From: Cerioporus squamosus
Lineage: Eukaryota > Basidiomycota > Agaricomycetes > Polyporales > Polyporaceae
Reading direction: 5' to 3'
Assembly (NCBI GenBank): GCA_022592435.1
Contig: JABYQS010000024.1
Coordinates: 248,001 to 312,000 of the forward strand
DNA length: 64,000 nucleotides
Below are positions 44,715-56,484 of the stretch, one piece after another. Position 1 is the stretch's first letter. Each line of letters starts with the position of its first letter. The position numbers and the translations under genes were made by a program. The notes under the pieces are model-generated. The model did no database searches. It was not told the origin of the DNA and saw only the letters and a list, made by a program, of their open reading frames with translations.

Positions 44715-47348
44715 CTATAGCTTGGGAGAGGCCCTGGGAGACATCTTGTTGAGCACCTGGACGCGGTCCCCAGCCAAGTACAACCCCTCTCCCTTCTCGA
44801 GGTCGACGTTCTCGAGGATTACCCCCGCAGCACTCGGAGAACCTTGGCGCAGAGCAGCAGCGCTGCCGTTCTCCCCACCAAGCCCCGTCAGCCCGAGACC
44901 CACCATAGAGTCCGACGGGAGCTTTCCGTGCGGCTTCTCCTCATCCGAGGCTGGGGGTGCCCTCTTCCCCCGTGCCCTGTCCCGCTCCCGCCCCCTCTCA
45001 TCGTCCGCGCGCCCGAACCGGCTCCGACGGTCGCGCCGGACGGTCAGGCGCGAGTACGAGCCGAACGTGCGGATGATCATCCAGAAGTTGAACAACCCGA
45101 ACGCGAACACGACCGAGATCGCGATGCGCACCCCGAGGGCCTGCATGGCCGTCAGCGGTACGGAGCCGTCTTGGTCCGCCTGCGAGCCGGTCCGCCAGAC
45201 GAAGGCCAGAATGGCGACGCAGAACGAGATCATCGACCATGCAAGCCAGATGGCCGGGGTGGCGAGGAGGACCCAGATGTTCCAGAAGAGCGCCGTGCGC
45301 GTCTTCTGCGCTTCCTGCAGAGCCAATGTGAGTGACCTAGCGACGTTGCATGACGAACAGTCGCACCTCCGCCCATCGAGATGCTCGATCCATGCTACGC
45401 ATCGTCCCGAAGTGCACGATATACACACAGCCATAGGACAGACTGACGAGCGCGAAGACCAGCGAGAACAGTGCCGACCACCTCGTCAGAGGGTCGTTGG
45501 CCGCGTCTTCTATTTGGAAGATCGTCAGGAGGGTTCTGCGGAACGAGTTCAGTTTCACCGTGAGGTCCTCACAATCGAGCCGTGCTTACGTGCATAGCAG
45601 AGCGGAGACGAGGTTGAACGTCTTCCACTCGCGCAAGAGCGTATCGACGAAGTTCTCCCAAGAGACCTTGAAACGTGCCAACGCGGGCGAAACGACCGGC
45701 GGGGTCCATTCCTCAGGATATGGTATACCTGCCGACAAGGACTTCTGTCCTTGCCCCCCTGTAGGCGTGGCAAATCCAGTTGCGATCGCAGCATCTATGG
45801 AAGGATCATGGTTGAAGACTCCACAAGCGTCGATGAGGCGCTGAATCTCGGGCTTGCTCACTTCGGCGTCCTCGAAGACTCGAGCCACACGCTGCCAGTA
45901 CAGCGCAGGAAGCCGCAGTAGAAAGCCCATGTACAACTGACGTGGCAAGGTGTACGAAAGGAGGAAGGTGGTGTCATTCACGAACGCTCGCCAGGCCGGT
46001 AGTCTCCGTCTACGATGCTCGAGCTTGTAATCATCATCAGCAGGCCGCGTCTCAGCGCGCTTAGTGCGCGTGCGGGCGAAGAAGCTCAGAACTGCTGCTC
46101 CGAGTCCCTCCGACGACTCGGCAGGTGGACGAGAGGGAGAATGCTCTCGGCGGAATCCAAACCACCGTACGTGAGAGCTGAAGGGGTCGACAGGTATGAA
46201 GGGCTCGTCGCGGGTATGGCCACGGTGCAGGTTCCAGCCCTGCAGGATCCTCAGCGGGGATGCCGCCCTTGATTGAGCTGGAGAGCGAGACTGCGGCGTC
46301 TGGAACGTATCACGTCCTTGTAACAGTGGAGAAAGATTGTGACTCGGGGGCCTGTTGCTGGCGTTTTGGCTATGACCTTGCCGCGATGGAGGAGGTGACT
46401 GACTGAATGTCTGTCCTCGTGCCGAGCCTTCGCGAGAGCGGAGGGAGGGCGAGGCTACAACGGAATCGCTGTGGCCCACACGGCCTCCGATAGCTGCGAG
46501 ATCATTGTCAGTAACGGAGATCGGCGCATTGGGTTCGCACTCATCGGGATGCCCCCGGCCGGTTACAACAAGTATGTACATGAATGGGGGGTCGTGACCG
46601 AGGAACTAAGAGTGGCAGTGATAGCCCGGAGTGTAGTTACGCTGTGTCAATGTCTGACCAACTCCGATGTACCCGACCTCAAGCAACAATCCCGACGTGC
46701 TTGTATGCGGCGAGTTTTGGAGTACGTTGTCTCGTAGCCAAAGGCTGAACGACATATGGGTATGTGTGATACGATACGAAGAGGGGTCTTAGCTTCGTGC
46801 TCACGGGAGTGGTGCAGCTTGCTCGGTACACGGACGCAATTTGCAGTTCGATGGGTACGCGCCAAGCTTGTCATGAAACTGTCACTCACATTGCCTGACA
46901 TTCTGCAGTGTCGCGGGAAGCGAGCGCTCGCTTTCGTTCCTCTGCCGCGGCGTGTCCTTCGGGATGGAAGACTCGTATTCGCTCTGGCGTATCGTCCCCG
47001 GAAGCGAGTGCAGTGCGCCGAGACTGCCTGTGGCGGAGTCGATGGAGGTCAAGGAGCTGGAAGATTCGGCATTCCGCCTCGCAACGCGGCTCGGGCTCTT
47101 CAGACGCTCCAGAACCGGAGACGTCTGCGACGGGAGCGCGGTGAGCTTGTCCGAGCTCGTAAGGTTGGACGACGAGGAAGCGGATTCTGCGCGGGGCGAA
47201 GATGAAGGCTGAGAAAGCGAGAATGACGCATATACTCACCTCTCAATTGCTGTTCGGCCTGCTCCCCGCTCTTCGATGGGAAAGGAATGGAATCCGAGCG
47301 GTCAGCAGGAATCGACCGACCTTCGACGGGATCATTATGTGTTGACAT
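44715..47348 (-). CDS. Multi-pass membrane protein with long disordered N-terminus, unknown function
   Basis: The ATG at 47348 opens a Ser/Pro-rich region (SIPADRSDSIPFPSKSGEQA, then SSPRAESASSSSNLTSSDKL and SLTSIDSATGSLGALHSLPG). An intron of about 380 nt follows, then more disordered sequence and RRLPAWRAFVNDTTFLLSYT, RQLYMGFLLRLPALYWQRVA and ARFKVSWENFVDTLLREWKT. Three strong hydrophobic segments follow: WSALFSLVFALVSLSYGCVY, FWNIWVLLATPAIWLAWSMI continuing through SFCVAILAFVW, and IAISVVFAFGLFNFWMIIRT. The C-terminal tail is charged and ends PRASPKL. Four or five helices with both ends probably cytoplasmic would fit. I have no family name for it. The start is chosen as the only ATG that leads through an in-phase intron (donor GTGAGT near 47240) into the Ser-rich exon. 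Confidence 0.7.
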
Positions 47349-47456
47349 CGCTTGGAAGCGTCTGGTTCGTTACGGGCTGTTACGGGCCCGGGTTTGCAGG
47401 AATTGAGGTAGCGGGTATTTGGGGAAGGAGGGTTGGTCGTCACGCGTCACGGGTGT

Positions 47457-47513
47457 CGACGTCGTCGTTGTCGTCGTTGTCGTTCGAGTCGTCGTAGTCG
47501 TACGCGTCGTAGA
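47457..47513. repeat. TCG/TTG trinucleotide microsatellite upstream of the membrane-protein gene
   Basis: GACGTCGTCGTTGTCGTCGT and its continuation form an imperfect (GTC)n tract. On the minus strand it would read as a Thr/Arg run, but I do not regard it as coding because the frame lacks other protein-like sequence. Confidence 0.55.
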
Positions 47514-48080
47514 AGCGGTCAGGACATGGCGGATCGCAGACGAGAAGGACCATTTCAGAAACCTGTGAGCTGGTGTCACTGTGTCAGGATACCCACGCGT
47601 TCCCGAATTGGAAGGTCGACGCGTTTGTGGCTGCGGGCGCTTGGACGAGACGCGGAATGGCGGGGCTCCTCTCAAGGGCTCTCATGCGTAGCTTCGAGCA
47701 GAGTGCTGCCGTATTATTGCGAGGTAACAAGAGGCTTGGAAGAGAATGTGTATTGTCGGTAGTAACAGTATTCCAATCCACGATGAAAGTTCTACGCGAG
47801 CCCACGCAATTCGCGAGGGTCGTGACCGGCAGTCTCAGCCGCCATCAATTGCGAAGTAAGGGCTACAGTCTACTTACACGCGAGGAGTATCGTGGAGTAA
47901 CATGCTATGATCTCGTACTCGCATAACTAGACGTTATGCGGTGTGCTCCAGCAGGGGGCCGGACGGAGTCAGAACCGGAGAGAGTCGAGAGAACTGGGCC
48001 GAGCTCGTCAGGAGTCTGTTCAGCCCCTGAACCTCAGATTCCTCCCTTACCTCCAAGACTGCCTTGTCTCCGAGGTAAAC

Positions 48081-49684
48081 ATGGAAGCTGGACTCATCAT
48101 TCCACCGGGAGCCCACGTCGGGACTTCTCAAGACCTTATAGAGCAAGTCTCCTCGCACTGCGACCCAGTACAGACCCGCGGACACAGTAACATGCTTGCG
48201 AAGTGCGCCCGCGTCTCCCATGCGTTCTTCCAACCCGCCGCCAAGGTTCTCTGGCAGGATTTATTTAATTGTAGTCCTATACTGTGCGTGCTCTGGAAAT
48301 CGTACGACGACGTGAGTACTATGGCATCAGATCAGGCGGTGAAGTATGTAACTCACGTTCGCATATGTCGTGTCGTCCCTTCGTGCAGAGCAGTTGGATT
48401 GGCCCTATCGACGACGGACAATAGGAGCGTTTGATGATGTATGGATCGTTCGTCAAGCGCATGGATCAGCTCAAAGAAGACGAGTACGATGGGCTCACCG
48501 GAGCAGGCTTCTGGGCTCTCGTCATCCGCGCCAGGGGCCAGCCCATCTTCCCGCACCTCTCGCGGGTTGGCTACGTATCGCTGACCCACATGCGGACGTA
48601 CGAGCCTCCCTTCCTCCTCTCCATGGGCCTTCGCGAAGTGATCTTCACCTTGCCTCGCGACAAGAAGGAACCGTACCCGTGCAAGAACTGCTACGGGTTT
48701 GTGATTCGCGAGCCCGAACAGACCGTTGGACCGTTTTTGCAGCTCCTCCACATGCAGTCGCCCAACCTCGCTTCGTTGTCCATCAACTGGGACGGGGACA
48801 CCTTCCCAGAGGCGAATGTCGACGGTCGCAACGGGATCCGCTCCTTCCATGCCCTGAAGAACCTACACGTCGAAATAGGCGGGAAGTCCCTGAACGTGTT
48901 GCTCAAAATATGCACTGGACTCACGCAGCTCGCGTCCTTGGGCCTGCACATGAGTGATGACTACAAGCCCCCGAAGAAGGCCAGCAGTCCAAAGTCACCT
49001 CCGCTACGCACTCTCACCCAGGTCAAGTTTCGCGGTCACCCGGCTTACGCTCAGGCAGTCCTCGAGTACGTGAGCGCGTCCCCCTTGCAGTCGCTCCTCC
49101 TCATCGGGCCCTTCGACGAGAAGCGCTGGGACAACTGTCTGGACTCATTGTGGAAGCACTTCTCACACTCCGTCACCACGCTCTGCATGACACTGTACGG
49201 GAGACAACGTGTGCGCTTCGCGGACATTGAGGACAAGCTGTACGCGCTGCCAAATCTACAGCAGTGCTTCCTTGAGTTTGTCCGCAAGGTGTCCTATTCA
49301 GAGCCCCAGAGGACCCCAGTGACACTCACAGCCGACGACATAGCCAATTCAAAGGCAGCTCGTACGTGGCCGCGCCTGTGCAAGTTCGTCCTCTCATGTG
49401 AGCAGGACGAGCAGGGTGGGGAAGCCCCGTCTACGGAGAGCCTGGATGCATTCAGGGAGCATTCCCCCGAGTTGGAGACACTCGTAGTTGGGGAAGAAGA
49501 CGCCGAGGTCGAACGTGAAGAACTGCAAGAGTTCACCCGAGGTGCCTGGCAGGCTGAGGCTTTAGGCTTCGCCTTCATCGGGTACGTTCCCAGGTTTCGA
49601 CCGAACGGAATGCACCTCACATATGACACGTTTGCAGCTCTTGCTGGAAGTTCAAAGGGAGTGTCAGCCGATGAGCTGTTGTAA
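48081..49684 (+). CDS. F-box/LRR-like protein of the basidiomycete type
   Basis: The N-terminal segment NMLAKCARVSHAFFQPAAKV followed by LWQDLFNCSPIL matches the second half of the F-box-like region seen in many Agaricomycete genes (xLAxCARVCRAFxxPAxxxLWxxL). An intron (donor GTATGT near 48345, acceptor ACAATAG near 48423) joins DQAVK to ERLMMYGSFVKRMDQL. About 410 residues follow with irregular Leu-rich repeats such as LHMQSPNLASLSINWDGDTF, LKNLHVEIGGKSLNVLLKIC and ASPLQSLLLIGPFDEKRWDN. Such proteins are thought to recruit substrates to SCF ubiquitin ligases, but the target is unknown. The family is highly expanded and fast-evolving in mushrooms. The 5' end is uncertain: the ATG at 48081 is in frame, but an upstream exon may hold the first half of the F-box. 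No stop interrupts the main exon. Confidence 0.65.
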
Positions 49685-50317
49685 CATGAAGGAGGGGGGC
49701 GCTGGGCTCACTTCCAATAGTTGTCCAGGTTGTGGTGAGATACAAAACTGACGCCGGACTGCTCCGACATCGCCGCCGCCGAATAATGAGTCCCGTCGGA
49801 CGAACGAGCAAACAGTGTTGTGACGAGAACTTGACTGTCCAGAGCATGGGAGGTGAATTGTCGGCGCGCGAATTCGCGCCAGTAGTGATCTGGATTAGGA
49901 AACATAAGCGCCTGGGCCGTCAGATGAGTCCGACGGTCGACCAGACAACGACCAGACTGTACTTCTGCGTACATCCGACCCAAGCGGAAGTCGTGGCCAG
50001 TCATACCATCCGCGCGACGGTGGCCGAACATGTTTCCCTCTTTCTCCTCTTCTTTGCGATGCGAGCCTCTCTCTCCCGCAATATCGAGCGTGGTTGACGA
50101 CGCTACCATCAGTGCTGCCTTGAATCTGCAACAGGACGTCCGGTTCTCGCAGTGCTCAAGTCTACATGTCTTGATGGGCCCGTTGCTCTTCAGGAGAGAC
50201 CGGCGCAGTCGTTGTGATTAGGATGGACGGAGAGGAAAACTATCTGGTGTGTGGCTGACAACCTTCTCGATCCGGACCTCAACGTCAACCCGCCGCCGGT
50301 CAGCCTTGGCAGCCGTT
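49685..50317. other. Intergenic, nothing recognised
   Basis: About 630 bases between two plus-strand genes. No domain-bearing frame or RNA gene is seen. Confidence 0.35.
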
Positions 50318-51716
50318 ATGTCCTCCTTCAAGAATCAGGGAGAGTGGGTCTCCATCCCTTCGCTTCCCTGCCTTCTGCCACCTATGCTCCAGCGACTCCC
50401 CAGCCCCATGTCAACCATGTCGCCTGCTCAGATCCCGGAAGACCTCGTCCGTACCCTCTCTCGGCTGGTGTTCGCGTGTATCTCTCCTGGCACGGCGACT
50501 CTCAAACTGTTTGACCCCACCACCGGAGCTCTGGGAGACTACTTGCTCGTCAAGGTCATGCCCGAAGCAAGTCCTCGGTCTGGACGCCGTCCCCGCCAGG
50601 CCAAGACGCATTCGCCGCCCCTTCCTATCCTGAACGATCTGGTCGAGCGCCTGAAGACCGTCGTTATGCAGGACCTCTACTCTGGCACAGCGGACAAGAA
50701 GCTGTCGCCCTCACTGCCTCCACGACTCACCCGGAACATTCCGCACGCACAGCTGTCTCGCACAACGGCCGTTGCTCTGTTCGACTCTAGTCGGTCTGAG
50801 GCCTCGGATGGATCGAGTTCCGTCGGGCCTCTTGCTCAACTGAAGCGGGCTCTGTACTGTGGTGGCAACCACGACGCGCGCAGCACCTCCAGCCTCCTCC
50901 CTTCCTCCCCCCTCGCTTCCTCTACGGATGGATCGTCGTCGCTTTTTGCGGATGACCACCCCTCGGACGCGGACAACTCGAGCCTGACTCTGGACAACAC
51001 TTCTAGCATGCCAAAGGCGTCCCCTTCTTCTCCGGCCTGCACTCGTCAAGACCGTCAGCCCGTGGAGGTGGAGAACACGTCCGACGACACCGACTTCAGT
51101 CCCGTCTGCCCGCCAGCTCCTCGTCTCGGCGGTCTCGGTTTCGGAAACCTGCTCAAGGACGACGGTACCCCCGTTCGATGGGCTCGGGACGCTCACCGAC
51201 AGCCAGTATAGCTGCATGCCATCACCGAGCGACGAGGCACGGGCGAGGGCTGCCCAGCGCCGCGGCCTCCGCGGACATCCAGCTCCCAGCTCTCCGCCCG
51301 CCCGCCCCAAGACACCGAAAGCCGTTCGCCTCGCTGCCATCCCCCAGGACCGCGACGAAGACTTCGGGCTGACTGCTCAGACGTCCACCCCCATCTCAGC
51401 CGTCCCTCGCGCCCCTCGTGTTGTCCCTGCGGCCCCACCACGACGCGTGATCGGTCGTCTTCCTGTGGACCTGGAGAAGAGACCAGTCCGTCGACAGTCG
51501 TACGCGAAGGTCGAGCGCGATGCGACAGCCCTCAGTCGTCCAGGGCGCGCGACAGTTGTTACTGGCGTATCTCCGCGTCGCGACGGACGCCGGAGCTCGA
51601 AGCGTTCCCCGGTCTTCGCGGGGACGCCTCCTGGGGAGCAGCTGAGGTTGTGGTCAAACTGGGTGACCCCGGTCGGTGAGAGGGAAGGGGAGAAGAGGCG
51701 GTCCTGGAAGCCATGA
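50318..51716 (+). CDS. Hypothetical Ser/Pro/Arg-rich protein, interrupted by a one-base shift
   Basis: The first part reads MSSFKNQGEWVSIPSLPCLL, then AQIPEDLVRTLSRLVFACIS, LFDPTTGALGDYLLVKVMPE and PILNDLVERLKTVVMQDLYS. It continues into a Ser/Asp-rich linker and APRLGGLGFGNLLKDDGTP. The second part reads FDGLGTLTDSQYSCMPSPSD, then SPPARPKTPKAVRLAAIPQD and a basic tail ending GEREGEKRRSWKP. The two parts are in different frames. Removing one C from the run of five C at 51167-51171 joins them smoothly, so I list them as one gene. Otherwise the first frame stops at 51211. The composition is disordered and basic toward the C-terminus. I do not recognise the family. Start alternatives are the ATGs at 50318 and about 50409. 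Confidence 0.55.
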
Positions 51717-51896
51717 TTCATGATTGATCGCTTGTCTCGAATGACGTCTATGCCAAGTTCAGTGGCTCGCGGATCTTGACACTGTACACGATGTTGCACA
51801 TGCAATCACAACCTTCTTGCATTGCTTAGGCTGTCAAAGCTAGCTTTCAGCAAGCCGCACCGGTCTCTGTCGTACGAGCGTTCGGTATATGGAATA

Positions 51897-53922
51897 CTAC
51901 GACGTACGTACACGCTTCACCCGTGCCCTCGTCGACCATCTCTCCATCACAACATCGCTCTCATCGTGGCCATCCTCCGACGAACTAGCTTCCCTCCGCT
52001 CCTTTGCTCGGTCGGTCCTGCGTACGCCCTTGCTGTTTTTCTTGCTCGTGCTGCTGTTCCTTTTGCCCTTGCTGTTGTTCACATTGCTCTTCTTCGCTCC
52101 CTTCTTACCGTCCTGTGTGGAAGGCACGAAACGATGTGCATTTGCTTCGAGGACACGCACAAACGGCACATCGTACCCCACGCACGTCATCGTGTAGGTA
52201 CCAATCTCCTATGAGCAGAACAATGTCAGCTCTGCTCGAACGTCCAGGGGTTTGAGATGTTACCTCCTCCCCTCGAGTATAGGCGTCGACGATCTCTTGC
52301 TCCGTCATGGCCTTCCTTATATCCTTGACGTTGATAGTCGTGTCGGCGAAATCCTCCTTCGTTGGCTCATAGTCCTTTCCCCTCGTCTTCCTGAACCACA
52401 CGCGGAGCAGCACGTTAATACCCCACTGCTTATTGAGCAGGCCAGTTGACCATGTTTTCCGGACCTGGGCACAACTCGTCAGCACGAATCGTTATACCTC
52501 GTAGGCCGCATACGCGGACGTACCTCTGGCTTCTGCTCCATCCACGCCGTCGTCGTCAGCGACTTCCCCGGGGCGAGCTGATACTGCCCCATATACACCC
52601 ACCGCGACGAAGCGAGCTTCACGAACGTCCTCAGCGGGGTGCTCAGCTTCTCCCACGTGCTCCTCGCCCGGTACGACGAGAAATGCAGGCCCGAGTACCC
52701 CGGGCGCGTCGGCGCGTGCGGGCAGTAGTCGAGGTTCAGGAACGCCCAGTCGTCCAGCCCGTGCCACTCGAGCATGTCCGGGGACGGGGACGGGAACGTC
52801 GCGCGCAGGCTACCCCCATAGAGGTGCGAGATGTACGGACGGGAGAAGCCACAGTTCGCGATCTCTGGCGGGACGGGGATGGGGTAGCGGTGGTTGATGC
52901 CCTCCCATGTGAGTGCGTCGAGCAGGAACTCGTCGCTGAGCAGCAGTTCCTTCTTGACCTTGACGTCGGGCTAGGATTTCCAACCAAGTGGTGAGTCGTG
53001 TATGTATACACCCGCAGCGCCGTGAGGGTTTGCTAGGAAGGTTGAAAGGCTCACATTTCGCAGTTCTTCGATCGCGGCCCGCAGTCTCCTGTCGTCGAGA
53101 CTACGCGGAAGAACGAGTGGGTCATGGGGTTTCAAGTCGTGTTCGTGTTCGATTGGTTCCGTCTCTATGGTGGTGGGGTGGGTGGGAGAGCCTCCTAGGA
53201 GAGGCGGTCCTGTAGTAGCGGGAGCTGAGGCTTGGCGAGACTGCAATGTCGCAGCGTCCGTTGTAGCCTGAAGACGGCGCACATCCCTAAACAAGGGCAC
53301 TAGGACCTCCAACCGTATCGGTACTGGGTCTCTTTGACCGCGTTTCATAGCAGTGGGGGTGTTTGACCCATCTGTTCTTTTTCCTACTGAGTCTTGTGCC
53401 TGACATACATAGTATCAATATGCAAGCTCTCAAACTGACATAGATCATACATACCTCTGCCAGCTCTATACGGGTCTTGGGCTTGACGTCGCTCTTGATG
53501 ACCTGGCTTCCCAATGAGTCCGAGTAGTCGACTATCGTGTGCTCGTCGAGAGTATCATAAGGAACCAATGATGCTAGCTGTCGCTTCGTCTACTACCAAG
53601 CTGTATCGTCAGCTCAGAGGTGTCCGAGGAGCATACTATCCTTACCGGTTTCTCCTCTTCTGACTTCAAGAGGCCAGAGTCCGTGTTCGTTCGCCGGCGT
53701 TTCCGAGAGGGCAAGCCCGCCGCGCTCCCCGACGCATTGCTTTCCTGAAATTGTGAAAGTGTAGAGAGAGGACATGACATCCCAGGATATGGTTTCAGCG
53801 GACCAGGGGAACTACAGACTATGAGGCGAGACGATACGCACGTTGCCTCGTTCTGATGCTGGTGGCACGGCTCGGGGCGGCTTCCCAAGTTCGTTTGAGT
53901 CGTCCGCTTTGTGTTTGAACAT
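51897..53922 (-). CDS. DUF6697-like protein, array copy 2
   Basis: Exon 1 (ATG at 53922) encodes MFKHKADDSNELGKPPRAVP. Next comes an exon with an NLS-like stretch (LPSRKRRRTNTDSGLLKSEE), then VPYDTLDEHTIVDYSDSLGS. A linker exon ends in LDDRRLRAAIEELRN. The main domain has KVKKELLLSDEFLLDALTWE, WHGLDDWAFLNLDYCPHAPT, SSRWVYMGQYQLAPGKSLTT and, after an intron, VRKTWSTGLLNKQWGINVLL. The last exon reads YTMTCVGYDVPFVRVLEANA followed by a Lys/Ser-rich region and the tail RARVKRVRTS. The protein has about 560 residues. Nuclear location is suggested by the two basic segments. Function is unknown; the DUF6697 assignment is from memory. Its N-terminal exons differ from those of the two neighbours, so either it has gained or kept different leader exons. 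Confidence 0.65.
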
Positions 53923-54193
53923 ACTGCAGCTTTGTACGGGGATGATGTATGCTGTCACGGGCTGGGTTCTCAAGCTCAGTAGTACGGTGCAGCCAGTGAC
54001 GGTGCGAAGCAAAGACTGAATCAAAGCACTGAAGCAGCATCTCCACCATGAAGCGAACCACGTTCTCGGCTACCGCCGGACGGTCGGGCACATCGGGCGG
54101 CGTGTAGCACTGTAGCCAACCCGAGCTCAACTTCAATATTCAAGTAAATATCGTCACAATGAAGTCGGGCAAGAATGCAGTAGACTACCAAGA

Positions 54194-56040
54194 TCACGAA
54201 GTCCGTACTCGTTTCACCCTCTCGCGTATCGACCGTCTCTCAGGCAGCTGCACTGAGCTAGCAGGAACCTTAACTTTGTGCTTGAGATCATGGCCCTCCA
54301 GAGCCGGCAGTTCCTCAGAACGTCCATCTGACTGTTCGTGATCCGAATCGACCTCAATTGGCTTTCTCTTCGAGCCCATTTTCCTCCCGTTCTTCTTCTG
54401 TGCTGGCTCGGGAGCTACCCCATGGTTCTTCTTAAGTGCGGGAGGGTACCACTTGTGGACGTTCCGTTCGAGGAAACGAACGAAGTCTCCGTCATAGCCA
54501 ACGCAAGTCATTGTATACGCGCCCATCTCCTGCATATTCGAGTGTCCGTCGCCCTGTTGTATGCGATGCAGCTGAGCCGACTTGAACGGTGACTTACGTG
54601 TTCACCGCGGTCGAATACCCCGTTCACATCGTCTTCCGTCAGAGAGGCGCGGATGTTCTTGAGATCGGAGATTGCTGCCTCGATGTCCTCTTTGGAGGGG
54701 TCGTAGTTAGGACCCCGGTGCTTGCGCAGCCAGATCCTCGCAAGCATCTCATCGTTCTCCAATCCCCAATTCCTCGTGAGGATTTCCTTTGCCCAGGTGC
54801 GACGAACCTCAAGCATAACGTCAGACCACAATCATAAGTGTCGACAGTACGGAGTCGCGTCTCACAAGATCTGTCTGCTGCCTCCAAGTATCCGCAGTGA
54901 GCGACTTCCCTGGACCCATCTTGTATTGTCCCATGTAAACCCACTTCCCTGGCGCGACTCGTACGAACGTACGCCGAACCGGTCTGGTGTCCGAGTCATC
55001 TCGTGCTTTTCCTACCGAAAAGAGGAGACCCGAGTATCCTGGGCGCGTCGGCGCATGGGGATTCCAGTCGAGCGTCCAAAACGCCCAATGTCGGAGGCCA
55101 TGCCACTGAACCAACTCCTCACGTGGATGTACAAATGTCTCCTGGAGGCCTCCACCGTAGAGGTGGGAGATGTATGCGCGGGGAAGAGGGTGTTCTGCGA
55201 TGTCTGGCGGTACTGGGATGGGGAAGCGGTGATTAATCCCTTCCCATGTTAGGGCGTCGAGCAAGTATTCGTCGCTCAGGAGGAGCTCCTTCTTCACTTT
55301 GACTTCCGGCTGAGGCAATCGCAATTAAGACACAGGCCCGGTAATCAGCTTATTAGACTCACGTTTCGCATCTCCTGAAGAGCCTGAGCGACCTCGGCAG
55401 GTCCGGGATTGTGGCGTTGGACATCGGTGTTTGGAAGGTTGGAGTTCGAGTCCTCGACAAGCTCCGTCTTCGCATCTGGCTGCTCAGCGACCTGGCTCGC
55501 CTCCCGGCTCACCCCTCCCAAATGAGCTGGCAACTGCTCCTCCACGTGACGGGGCTCGGGCCTGGCTTGACGCGACTTGCGACGCAGCACGTCTTTGTAT
55601 CGCAGCAGCACGACCTCTATCCTCGTAAGAGTCTTCCCGTCCCTCATAATAGCATCTGACTTTGCCGACTGCGCTTTTGTGTCTCCTGGACTTTCATGTT
55701 GGTCATCATTGGATGGACCGGCCTGTTCGTGAGGAGCCGGTGAGCATCACCTCTTGAGAATAGGACGTCAATCTCCGCGAACCGCGAGTGTACTAGTTGT
55801 CGCGAATTCTACTTTCGCGCCGCGCTCCGGGGGATCTGGGGTGACTCTCTCAAGGCGTGCGTCGATCCGAGGAATGTTATCGGCGTAGCTCTTCTCCTGC
55901 TCGCCATGTACAAATCAGCATCAGGAATGCCACGCAGTTGGGCAACGTACCGATTTGATACGATCAAGTTCGACGTTTGGTTTGCGATCTGCTTCCACGT
56001 CTTCATACTCTACTTTCGTTGTCGAGATTGGAAGGACCAT
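54194..56040 (-). CDS. DUF6697-like protein, array copy 3
   Basis: The ATG at 56040 (MVLPISTTKVEYEDVEADRK) was chosen because array copy 4 starts the same way. The next exon has IPRIDARLERVTPDPPERGA, then comes DDQHESPGDTKAQSAKSDAI with RDGKTLTRIEVVLLRYKDVL. The main domain has KVKKELLLSDEYLLDALTWE, WHGLRHWAFWTLDWNPHAPT, GKWVYMGQYKMGPGKSLTAD, VRRTWAKEILTRNWGLENDE and IWLRKHRGPNYDPSKEDIEA. The final exon reads YTMTCVGYDGDFVRFLERNV with an acidic/basic tail (GSKRKPIEVDSDHEQSDG) closing in RERVKRVRTS. No break is visible, so this is the best-preserved copy. It lies 271 bases downstream of copy 2's start, head to tail. Confidence 0.65.
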
Positions 56041-56484
56041 GTTGAGGCGGTCCCTCGAGGGCGTTCTGAGATGAAGGCAAGTGCCAGAGAACTTCCGGTA
56101 CGCGTCGGCTAGAGAGTCGCGAACGTGGTTTTGGCGGCTGTCCCGTGACCGTGGACACAAACTATAGGCCCCGGGAATGCACTCCAATCTCTCGCGATCA
56201 CTTGTGCTGAGCTCTGTCTCCAGGGGCTAACCAGCACTGGGACAGGACTCTGTAAAGCGCACTTGTCGACAGCCTACAAAGACTTCGAGTCCCCCGAGTC
56301 CCGAAACTATGTAAGACGGGAGTCATAAGTTATGCTACATATGGCGGAGTAGCGGAGTGTTCCAAGTTTTTGAACCTTTCCATCCGCCTGCGTCCCAGGA
56401 GTCGTCCTTATGGTATGAAGCCTGCTTAGTCTAGCCCGACTCAAGCCGTAGTCATGTACGTAGCAATATATGGATCTACCGAAG

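Noticed and set aside
47370..47675. Minus-strand Thr/Arg-rich protein
   Set aside because: Most of it is a trinucleotide microsatellite; the rest has no protein-like pattern and overlaps the upstream region of another gene.
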